NCBI RefSeq assembly: GCF_032380675.1
Contig: NZ_JAWDIX010000001.1
Coordinates: forward strand, 186,001 to 250,000
Direction of reading: 5' to 3'
DNA length: 64,000 nucleotides
Source of the DNA: Anaerolentibacter hominis
Lineage (GTDB): Bacteria > Bacillota > Clostridia > Lachnospirales > Lachnospiraceae
Each line of letters starts with the position of its first letter. Within the stretch, counting starts at the first letter, position 1. The position numbers and the translations under genes are program-made. The notes under the pieces were generated by a model. The model saw only the letters and a program-made list of their open reading frames with translations, was not told where the DNA came from and ran no database searches. Of the stretch, positions 34,301 through 39,659 are shown in pieces.

Positions 34301-36365
34301 TGCACAGCTGAAGTCCTGGGGGGCGGCGTATGCCTTAAACGGGGGAACGACAGCCGGAGCCTGGAATCTGCCGGACGATGACTCTGTCAATCAGGGCCTT
34401 CCCGTGCTGAACAGCACCGTAAATCTTCGTGATGCCAATGACTGGCAGGAGGTCGGAGAATGGGTGGAAATCACGGAAAACAGCTATAAGCCGACCCAGA
34501 CCGGGGCTGACGAGGCAAATGCTTATAAGCTTAACAGCCCAGAAAGCCTGGCCTGGTTTGCCTACATGGTCAACACTCAGAACAGTGCCTATGGCGCCAA
34601 ATGTGCGGCATTTACCGGAAGCCAAATGGAACTGGATCTGAGCGGTGCAGCCTACGGCGGCAGAGCGCCAAGCGGAACCGACTTTTCTGGCTGCCTGGAA
34701 TGGATTCCAATTGGAAGTCATGAGTCAGAACGACCCTTCAAGGGAGTTCTGGACGGAGTAGGAGCTAAGATCTCCAATTTATATATTAATACCCCATCCA
34801 CACCAGATGTGGGATTGGTGGGAACCCTCACCGGAGGGACAGTAAAAAATATAGGAGTGGCCAGCGGAAGCATCAGTGGCGATTCACATATAGGCGGAAT
34901 TGTAGGATATTTACTTAATGGCACCGGAATAGTGCAGAACTGTTTTAACGGTGCATCTGTGATAGGTTCGAGTTATAACTGTGCCGGCGTGGTAGGCTGC
35001 ACTTATAATGCGTCGGGATCAAAAATATTGAACTGTTATAATCTGGGAACGGTTATTGTTAACGGTACTGCAGGCGGTGCCGGCGGCGTGGTAGGTAAGG
35101 CTCATTCAGGGAACAACACAATAGAGGACTGTTATAACCTGGGGAATGTGACCGGGCAGAAGCAAACGGGCGGTATTCTGGGCTATATTGAAAGCGGAAA
35201 CAGTTATGTAATAAAAAATTGTTACAACGCAGGAAGAATTACAACAAGTGATAACGGAAGCAGCGGAGCCGTGTGCGCAAGCACAATTGGCGTCACAAAC
35301 TGTTATTACGATAAGGAGACCAGCGGCTTGACAGGAGCCGGTACAGCGAAAACCACCATTGAGATGAAAGACTTCCAGATTACCCAGCTGCTCAACACAG
35401 ACGACAGGACCGGCACTGGAAGAGTATGGTATTGTGCCCTGGACGGAGACTCGAGCAAAGGCTATCCCTGTCTGACGAAAACCAGCACAGATTTAAACCT
35501 CACCCTTCCAATTATTGATACTCTGGCGAAGAACTGGAGCAGCTCCACGATAAGCCAGTTAAGCGGAGGCAAGATATTATATTTTGAACAGGTGAAGGAT
35601 GTCAATTTAGCATTAACCGCAGAGGATGTGGTTGACCTGACGGTGCAAGCGCAAATGAATGCAAAGTATTCCTTCTCTGGAAGCGACTTCGCTAACAAAA
35701 CGCTGGCATTGGAAGCCGGCGGCGTATCCATGGATAACCTCAGCCGCGGTGCGGCAGCCACGGATGGCACAGTCACTCTCTATAATGCCGCGAGCTATAA
35801 CAAGCAGCAGGCAAGATACTTTGTCCTCGGGGCTGAGGGCTCTGACGGGAAGTTCTATGAAATCTTGCTGACGGTCCCCGCGGTGACCGAAAAGACCTTA
35901 AGTATTGACCTGCCGGTAAATGTCAGTATTGATCTGAAGCCGGGTATTGCCAGGAAATCTTACACTGCGGAGCAGACTGTTATAAATTCGTCTGCGTTTC
36001 CGATAGCAGGAAAGATATCCGGGGTAACAGCAATAACCGGCAAGGATGTGCAGCTTACCCCGGTGGCTGAGACAATAGCCATCGATGAGACACAGGAGAC
36101 TGACACGGCGGGGGTGAAGCTGGGGGTAGAGTTCACTGATCGTGGAGGGAATGACTACTACTACAGACCGGGAAATCCAATTCCCTTTAATTACAAGCTT
36201 CTACTGGGGGGTGCTGAGGGCTCCGCCAAATACCGTTATCTAATGGAATACAGTCCGCTGTATACGGGGGGAGAAAAGAATTTCGGATATACCATTTCCT
36301 ATTCCTTCTCTGTATCAGAGGAAAATTGCGGGGTAGGCAGCAGCAAGGTGGGTCCGATAGAGTAA
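25335..36365 (+). CDS. Giant GLUG-repeat/beta-helix surface protein (3,676 residues)
   Basis: An N-terminal hydrophobic signal (about 14-36; KKGITIVTALLLTTALLTAV, cleavage possibly after ARA near 43) leads into a first GLUG-like segment. An acidic linker with seven 12-residue repeats of KPEGGETADPGT type (residues 213-296) follows. Seven large modules begin near residues 816, 1203, 1496, 1873, 2340, 2695 and 3034, each opening W-x-x-V/A-G and followed by TPEALAW, DIDLSG, YGG, WEPIG and FDGGGH. Inside are many GG(L/I)(V/I)G (GLUG) and NCYNxG turns, as in filamentous adhesins. The last ~155 residues resemble the small secreted proteins downstream. No LPXTG or membrane anchor at the C-terminus. 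Probably the main adhesin or tip. Confidence 0.85.
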   Translation: MSRIMLKMKSQKKGITIVTALLLTTALLTAVILYNIGIARARTEGEVEIASYEDLDRYLVDTDSPEYNPGGTYILTADLDVSGLGQSIGNNYRPFTGILDGDGHVLTGLNRPLFGVAEGAKIENLLLDEVKIQYPATYYDGERYVDGYAALAAYVTDSQIRTCGVIGEGYIYDPVESTFETEPEKAELPEEDQTDGQLKEKPEDEEGMQPDIKPGEGENADLGTKPEEGETADPGTKPGGGETTDPETKPEGGEITDPETKPEGGETAGTGTKPEEGETADPGTKPEGGETAGPGTKPEEDAVQPDTSSSDKEDAIQLDAPSGSAAGEESGTESEDSQTQGEMKGLPQDLVHVGIQTAGSMTGTPAQPEEGQGQDAAGNDSPDPEEERKEPAAEEKADGESDKKDETPKEDKPSSGEGEIDNGHEGNKDNASGEQVDDIPETKPGEEQKEEKPEIPDEDKEGLLPDVINGMEPVERNFILVQAEAIRAGGLVAQAGGESLISNCFVLITMGDGRTVQQGTDVLAGGLISFIGEDARVENSYSTGLLDVGRAGGFAGENQGIIQNCFTTATLGLSCESKAAFSAADSGEQPGCAYDIQMACAGDNGAEGITTAQMIGSGAQVPGGSWYRTENAYPQIDYFAGNENRTLQLRSKASAVAILLPENTSLDGVLIPEGEAAEIELPKEIDGEEIRWSADGDVRITEEGKAVLDIPGAENGEQDTEESQPESGPENEAGTDILPFGMLSKSLGTASLPDGPVPLSSGKLEDEGLAVSEESVIGESEPAEGEAHIVSGSITATLDTVSRTRSLSASAVPRALYADWFAVGEAVYNGTLTGTGFLPTGSGTESDPWIIGTPEAMATLAFRMKNGIVAACSLKLTNDIDLTGEDYGGSESVPLLWNGFSIFTDAIFEGNNMTVSHMRIIEAATASRVGFIGGAANSTIRNLNLDESCLIEIAEGGPSSGACSIGGLTGEGAGNLIIDNCNIATQIRVGTGAAVTSSNKCYIGGIVGQDQGNITVTNCSRPAGADIIIYDAAGYNIACGGLVGYLYPQSRVINCYVTGNITETKGGRTLGGIAGVMNSGSLDFVSMENCYYFGTITRTDNTAGSLVGKCSGTIQYCYTAGSATQVGSGQATLNHCGAVRPSSGGGFEPIAAGDGYLSTAGTLRENLDAYVTAANQTNAGFLPWREARSGENKDWPVFRREYGKWADAAEAVESGALRSLRPSQTGTREDPFQIGTAEALAWFASMVNNGTLGAENQNVVVTADLDLSGDIYAPGGGTDVLSWEPIGTDTHPYQGTFYGGAHRIDQMTIYLNQTSGGINEGNSIGLFGVAAGNVQLSSLEVRGSINNSGIDLMVDSYTGGVIGRIKSSAQVTLTNCSYIGELREGAVYGGGLFGCAEAGSTVTCKGSFSALQLKDSEIIYGGANGWADSSVAFSGELWYLLDVVVGGVDVPSNHGYDSGAMSSEELVQSMNMSGETELWQKEQNLTFERELLALGTADWSDVGREIEAGVLWSKPQGTGTPAEPFQINTPGQLAWLSLAVADGLASNGTNALLAADLELSGIGYGGTFAEPLSWIPIGIGAKPYTGSTFDGNQHTISRMYSEVTERNGIAAGGLFGITSASCIKNVTMDGSCTAEPGTYAGNAEIFLGGLTGQGNENTSILNCNISTSVKNGTAAAGKYGGIAGSLSGSVVRNCSRPAGSAITITGTLAANAYVGGIAAEVKTGAGVENCYMTGDLTLPGNTVAWAGGIAGDAQGGTIRNCYTTLEVYSGNNWGSIAGTGTITACYGKISPLVGATGTAKSCGTFQNPSDAVEGLEEGQTLIVPGGDLKQNLNREAIQLQQRAGAEVTYSGWQTSEGINGGYPIFGSAALDCVESWGDVGYAQTKEGLENTTVSLPGGGTAPALHWNGTAWEVASPEALAWLAFQINTLTQEEFNTAYTGSDMKLLMDISLIGTEYGGSAMAPLAWEPMGIKGTGAITASPYAYQGTLDGQGHSIEGMRAAGGADSASGSYLYGGFIGVLLNGTIKSLTLKDAAVTGYWKTTAGAFAGYMRGSVLEDCTLDGTVNLDLPETNSVGGFVGSSTGAAAARNTITRCENRASGVIRGTAVGGICATGAYTTVNGCSKGPGIQIEGENFASGLAAISSNSTWTNCDVQGNRVNSTGTKGVAGGLIGQMGVNSTVSKCYNKGTAVYGEVNAGGLAGVVNGKMIEINGSYSVAEVTTGSTGIAGGLVGEGKGSATTITITSCYSVCQAAKLLHGGTLGTWTITDSFYMADTTADNEDGSLARTDAQMRNWYVPYRLNGSHYVGDAASTAQTTWTLDGSGSSKTNGGYPVYGDLAALTSWSDVGQRQTEEELKASAVTLSGGGSANALSGSGTSSDPWKIATPEALAWYFYKTNSDPAYRDDAVALIDEIDLYGTDHTGRDSANGITDALSWIPAAAFTGVFDGGGHTLEHLYRTGSQDRIGGVFDTVLGNAVVRNLRLGTGLVKGGASATVGGIAATAGETVTLLNVWNCNTQVQGEDTMGGLIGTLSGTIDMQCCINQAPVSGTGSTGAGLIGNAAGGGTIKNCANLGKIENQAGISGGIAGSSSGSLTIQNCYNAGLISAGGTGRSYCAISGGSAAVTNCYYDKTASGTALNMDKGEQALLTQVMTAKILPSLLNDGLAGENLWVMDSNVTPVNNGYPVFGTAAEAVNIQSWSDVGSLANAPESGDGTSGNPWQIAIPEELAWLMYQVNSAVLDESHQNAKLTGDIDLTGAAYGGTGAQPLAWEPIGTERPDNPYKNSVFDGGGFTVDYLYISSSSDYTGLFGIISGATVQHLGVGANSSISGRFGVGGIAGSQKNGLIQDCWNQASITASVQAGGIVGSLTGNGTVQKCWNSSAIQISGDSSGSAGIVGLAGTNVMEEIQTVSDCYNTGNVKQPATANTHYVSGIVCAYGNVVVTNCYNAGKIDENNNSGYGISDASSGVSNCYTVKGYAANPGEGAKEITVAQLKSWGAAYALNGGTTAGAWNLPDDDSVNQGLPVLNSTVNLRDANDWQEVGEWVEITENSYKPTQTGADEANAYKLNSPESLAWFAYMVNTQNSAYGAKCAAFTGSQMELDLSGAAYGGRAPSGTDFSGCLEWIPIGSHESERPFKGVLDGVGAKISNLYINTPSTPDVGLVGTLTGGTVKNIGVASGSISGDSHIGGIVGYLLNGTGIVQNCFNGASVIGSSYNCAGVVGCTYNASGSKILNCYNLGTVIVNGTAGGAGGVVGKAHSGNNTIEDCYNLGNVTGQKQTGGILGYIESGNSYVIKNCYNAGRITTSDNGSSGAVCASTIGVTNCYYDKETSGLTGAGTAKTTIEMKDFQITQLLNTDDRTGTGRVWYCALDGDSSKGYPCLTKTSTDLNLTLPIIDTLAKNWSSSTISQLSGGKILYFEQVKDVNLALTAEDVVDLTVQAQMNAKYSFSGSDFANKTLALEAGGVSMDNLSRGAAATDGTVTLYNAASYNKQQARYFVLGAEGSDGKFYEILLTVPAVTEKTLSIDLPVNVSIDLKPGIARKSYTAEQTVINSSAFPIAGKISGVTAITGKDVQLTPVAETIAIDETQETDTAGVKLGVEFTDRGGNDYYYRPGNPIPFNYKLLLGGAEGSAKYRYLMEYSPLYTGGEKNFGYTISYSFSVSEENCGVGSSKVGPIE
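25971..26222 (+). repeat. 36-bp tandem repeat in giant surface gene
   Basis: Seven 36-bp units plus a partial one encode 12-residue repeats (Lys-Pro-x-x-Gly-Glu-x-x-x-x-x-Thr). Unit number could change by slippage without breaking the frame. Confidence 0.85.
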
Positions 36366-36432
36366 CCGGAAGGATAAACAGATTCAAACAATTGATTGAC
36401 GCAGTGCATCTGCAGTATGCAGAGGGATTAAG

Positions 36433-36993
36433 ATGAAAAATGGAAGCAGCAGTATCCGGGATATTTTAGAGCGGAGACAGAAAAACAGGGGGAAAAAGAG
36501 ACGGATTTTCTGGATTGTCTCGATTGTTCTTGCGGCTGATATCCTGGTGATGGGGTTTGTCTTTCTGGCGGCGTATAATGGATGGCTGCGCCTGCCGGAC
36601 GCTATACAGGCCAGAATTGATATCCTGCCGGATGCGAGAGCAAAAGATGGGAGACTCCATGACGGCACAGGAGAACCGGTGGAGACAGGAAATTTCAGGG
36701 TCCTTCTCAATCAGCTCCCAACGCTCTCTCAGGGAGAGCGGGATTTAAATCTTCAATATGAAAATCCTGAGGAGAATCAGTATAGCGCCCGGGCTTCGGT
36801 CTATCTGGAGGAGACGGGGGAACTGCTGGGATATACCAGGCGTGTTGATCCGGGAAAATATGTTGAGAACATCCGCCTGAGCCGGGAACTGCCTGCAGGG
36901 GATCATCCGGTCACGGTGCGGATCGAGCTGTTTGAAGAAAAGAAGCCCGCCGGGAGGCTGTCCCTCAATTTATCCATATGGGTTCCGGAGTAA
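36433..36993 (+). CDS. Single-pass membrane protein with outer beta domain (divergent paralogue)
   Basis: 186 residues: a basic cytoplasmic N-terminus (ERRQKNRGKKRR), one membrane span (about 25-47) and an outer domain ending in a beta-strand (SLNLSIWVPE). The outer part (LQYENPEENQ, ETGELLGYTRRVDPGKYVEN, SRELPAGDHP) is a divergent relative of the proteins at 37012, 37552, 41732 and 43197. It lacks the PGK and SINA motifs of the others. It follows the giant gene after 67 bases in the same operon. Function unknown; an anchor or assembly role is inferred. Confidence 0.75.
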   Translation: MKNGSSSIRDILERRQKNRGKKRRIFWIVSIVLAADILVMGFVFLAAYNGWLRLPDAIQARIDILPDARAKDGRLHDGTGEPVETGNFRVLLNQLPTLSQGERDLNLQYENPEENQYSARASVYLEETGELLGYTRRVDPGKYVENIRLSRELPAGDHPVTVRIELFEEKKPAGRLSLNLSIWVPE

Positions 36994-37011
36994 GAAGGAG
37001 AATGCAGACAG

Positions 37012-37545
37012 ATGAAAATGAAAACCTTACGAAAGATCCTGCTGATCCTGCTGATTCCACTTTCCATTATAGGAGCGGCCTTTGCCGGATTCTATGCCTA
37101 TCGGATCATAGCGGAGCAGAAATCGGCAGAGACAGCGGGGCTGGTGCAGGATCCCAACGCCAGAATCGGAACTCTGGATCAGACTGAAGCAGAACGGATC
37201 AGGGAGCTGGAAGAGATCGTGAATAAAAGTATGATAACCATGTCGATCAATGCCACGCCCTGCTTCCGGAACGGGGAAGGGAACCTGATGCTGGAGAACC
37301 CTTCTGAAAATGGCAGCCGCATAACAGTGGCACTTTATCCCAGGGGAAAAGAAGAACAGGAAGAAGAGAAACTGTATCAGTCGGGGGCGCTGGACCCGGG
37401 GCAATATATCGACAATGTACGCCTGGACAGGGAACTCGCAGCGGGGGAATATCCCTGCACCGCATATTTTCTGGCGTATGATCTGTCGGATGACAGCTAT
37501 ATCGGAAAAGCGGCAATAGAAATTACGATCTATGTGGAGGAATAA
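37012..37545 (+). CDS. Single-pass membrane protein with outer beta domain
   Basis: 177 residues: membrane span at about 9-29, a short helical stretch with DPNARIGTLDQTEAERIREL, then the family core MITMSINATPCFRNGEGNLM-LENPSENG and the ending GEYPCTAYFLAYDLSDDSYIGKAA. Close relatives are the next gene and those at 41732 and 43197. A repeated design (membrane anchor, PNAxVG..PGKS spacer, Ig-like domain) suggests parts of one envelope structure. No catalytic residues are seen. It is spaced 18 bases from the previous gene. Confidence 0.75.
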   Translation: MKMKTLRKILLILLIPLSIIGAAFAGFYAYRIIAEQKSAETAGLVQDPNARIGTLDQTEAERIRELEEIVNKSMITMSINATPCFRNGEGNLMLENPSENGSRITVALYPRGKEEQEEEKLYQSGALDPGQYIDNVRLDRELAAGEYPCTAYFLAYDLSDDSYIGKAAIEITIYVEE

Positions 37546-37551
37546 GGCGGG

Positions 37552-38064
37552 GTGAAAAACAGAAAAAAAAGGATGTGGACAATCTCCGCCGGAATAATTT
37601 TACTTGCGGCTGCCGCTTGTATTCTGACATTTCAATGGAAAAAACCGGAGAAAAAAGAGCTGGGATACGAGCAGAATGTGGTGGTCGGCAACATACCGGG
37701 CAAGACAGAAGCGGAGCGGCTTGCAGAATTAGAAGAGATTGTAGACCGGGGAATGCTTACGCTGTCCATTAATGCGACGCCCGCCCTGTCGCTTAGCGGG
37801 GGCAGTATGGCAAACTGGCTGATCGAAAATCCGTCTAATCAGGGCAAATTGATCCGGGTGGAGGTATCGCTGGAAGACACGGGAGAGATTATCTATCAGA
37901 CAGGATTTATTAAACCGGGCAGCTATGTGGCTGAGGCCCCGATGGATGTGAAACTGGGTGTGGGGCAGTATACCTGCCTCGCCACGTTTTACGGCTATGA
38001 TCTGGAAAATGAAGAACTGATTGGTCAGGCAGCGGCGGAAATCAAGCTGACTGTGCAGGAATAA
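37552..38064 (+). CDS. Single-pass membrane protein with outer beta domain
   Basis: 170 residues, start GTG with GGCGGG upstream, only 6 bases after the previous gene. Membrane span about 8-27; spacer QNVVVGNIPGKTEAERLAEL; family core MLTLSINATPALSLSGG, then LIENPSNQGKLIRVEV, DTGEIIYQTGFIKPGSYV and GQYTCLATFYGYD. It is the nearest relative of its upstream neighbour, so the pair probably arose by tandem duplication. It may pair with the secreted protein encoded next. Confidence 0.75.
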   Translation: MKNRKKRMWTISAGIILLAAAACILTFQWKKPEKKELGYEQNVVVGNIPGKTEAERLAELEEIVDRGMLTLSINATPALSLSGGSMANWLIENPSNQGKLIRVEVSLEDTGEIIYQTGFIKPGSYVAEAPMDVKLGVGQYTCLATFYGYDLENEELIGQAAAEIKLTVQE

Positions 38065-38079
38065 AGAAAGGAGAATAGA

Positions 38080-38847
38080 ATGCGGCGGAAGAAAACAATA
38101 AAATGGCGGATAGCAGGCTCCTGTCTCCTTCTGTTCCTGTTCCTGCCGGTCGGGGAACGGGCAGTTCAGGTGGCGGCGCAAAATAGCCGTATGGGTACAG
38201 GAGAAAATATATATATGTCCTCATCCTCTGTGTCAAACGAAGATAAAACGCTGGACACCGCCACAGGCAGCGGGGATATGCAGACAGAATTTACCGGGCA
38301 GATCGCTCCTACGATCATCAGTGCTGAAGTGCCGGTGAAGGTAAGCTTTCAGGTAGATCCGGGCACCGTCTATCAGCCGGTGACGGCAGATGGACAGACA
38401 CTGGAACTGAGCAGGATCATCAACCCAAGCAATGCGCAGGTCATTAACACTTCGACGGTACCAATCCGTGTCAACGTGGTATCGGTAGGACGGGAACAGT
38501 TTATACCGGGAGCGGATGCAAACCCCTACAACAAAGACTGGGAACTGCCCAACGACTTCAGCCTGGTCGGAAATCTGGATGGAATGAAGGCAGGCAATGC
38601 CCTGCTGGTGGTGGGAGAGGAAAATGAAACCTTTGCCAGTGAGGCAGCTTTTTTAGCGAGAGCCCTCGTGCCAACCGAGGCGGGGGAGAACCCGACGCCG
38701 ATCCCGGTCATGGAAGTGGACGGGATTACCAGCGGCAATTTGGCGCCCAGCAAGAACCTCTGGGTATACGGGCGGGTCGTCAGTAATCATTATTATGGCC
38801 ACTATAGCTTCAACGTAAGCATTACCATACGGATCGAGAGCATATAG
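38080..38847 (+). CDS. Secreted beta-domain protein (pilin-like subunit 1)
   Basis: 255 residues with a signal peptide (about 1-34, ending VQVAA). The mature protein has the strand pattern shared with the proteins at 38939 and 42417 and the C-terminus of the giant protein: VPVKVSFQVDPG, then QVINTSTVPIRVNVVSV, and a final YSFNVSITIRIESI strand. No anchor, sortase signal or enzyme motif. GAAAGGAGA lies about 5 nt before the ATG. I call it pilin-like only for its size, secretion and shared domain; polymerisation is not shown. Confidence 0.7.
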   Translation: MRRKKTIKWRIAGSCLLLFLFLPVGERAVQVAAQNSRMGTGENIYMSSSSVSNEDKTLDTATGSGDMQTEFTGQIAPTIISAEVPVKVSFQVDPGTVYQPVTADGQTLELSRIINPSNAQVINTSTVPIRVNVVSVGREQFIPGADANPYNKDWELPNDFSLVGNLDGMKAGNALLVVGEENETFASEAAFLARALVPTEAGENPTPIPVMEVDGITSGNLAPSKNLWVYGRVVSNHYYGHYSFNVSITIRIESI

Positions 38848-38938
38848 GAACACCGTCAGAGGGGAGGGGCGCAGGCCTGCAAACTCCCAGGCGGGGGCAA
38901 AAAAAGATCTAAAAAAGAGAAACAGGAGGAAAAGGAAA

Positions 38939-39589
38939 ATGAAAAGAGGGAAAATGGCTTTGGCTGTTGTTCTGGCTTTGGTTTTAACCTTAAGCGGTTC
39001 GGCAGCAGTTCTGGCATCATCGAATCCAACGATGGCAGAGAAAGATCTGACTATCACAAACGGAAGCGCTACATCGGATACAACCTTTAATGGGACGATA
39101 AAGGCCACACAGATCAAAGTGACGGTGCCCACAGCGGTCGCCTTTGATATTGACCCGACAAAAGAGGCGACAGCTACAAATACACAGATCACTCAGCCGG
39201 ATGGTATTACAATCACCAATAAATCAGCGGTACCGATATGGGTAAGAGTTACCAATATAGCCGCGTCCTCAGGAGTTACACTGGTAGACAATGCAACTGC
39301 GTTATCTGCGGCAAAGAGCTTAATGTTTGGATTGAAGACAACATCTCCCACAGATTTCAGCACAGCCGCAGACTGGCTGAAGGGAGGGGATGCTAGTGGT
39401 GTAGGTACGATTACCGGTAATTATTATATTAATGATGGTAGCGCTCTGGATGCCTCTACCGCGGATAGCGCCGACGGCGGTGCACTGACCATGAAGATCT
39501 GCGGACAGACCAAATATGGCTGGAAGGCTGCGGATACCTTTACGGTGACGCCCACCTTTACGGTATCTGTCACGCAGCCTACTCCCTGA
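38939..39589 (+). CDS. Secreted beta-domain protein (pilin-like subunit 2, probably abundant)
   Basis: 216 residues with a clear signal peptide (about 1-27, ALASS). Shared core: KVTVPTAVAFDIDPTKEA, then ITITNKSAVPIWVRVTNIA, with the last strand TFTVTPTFTVSVTQ. The mature part is rich in Thr, Ser and Ala. It has a 91-base leader with a GCAGGCCTGC palindrome and two purine-rich ribosome-like sites (AGGAGG and AGGA) before the ATG, much stronger than its neighbours. That hints at a major subunit made in excess, though this is inference. Confidence 0.72.
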   Translation: MKRGKMALAVVLALVLTLSGSAAVLASSNPTMAEKDLTITNGSATSDTTFNGTIKATQIKVTVPTAVAFDIDPTKEATATNTQITQPDGITITNKSAVPIWVRVTNIAASSGVTLVDNATALSAAKSLMFGLKTTSPTDFSTAADWLKGGDASGVGTITGNYYINDGSALDASTADSADGGALTMKICGQTKYGWKAADTFTVTPTFTVSVTQPTP

Positions 39590-39659
39590 TGAATTCTGCG
39601 GCAGGTGCTAAGAGTTAGAAGCAAATCCAGCGATAAAAAGGAGGGGGTGTGATGAAAGA

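Noticed and set aside
25335..36365. Type IV pilin-like signal in the giant protein (KKGITIVTALLL)
   Set aside because: Position 5 of the would-be mature protein is not Glu, and no prepilin peptidase or assembly ATPase is present; an ordinary signal peptide is simpler.
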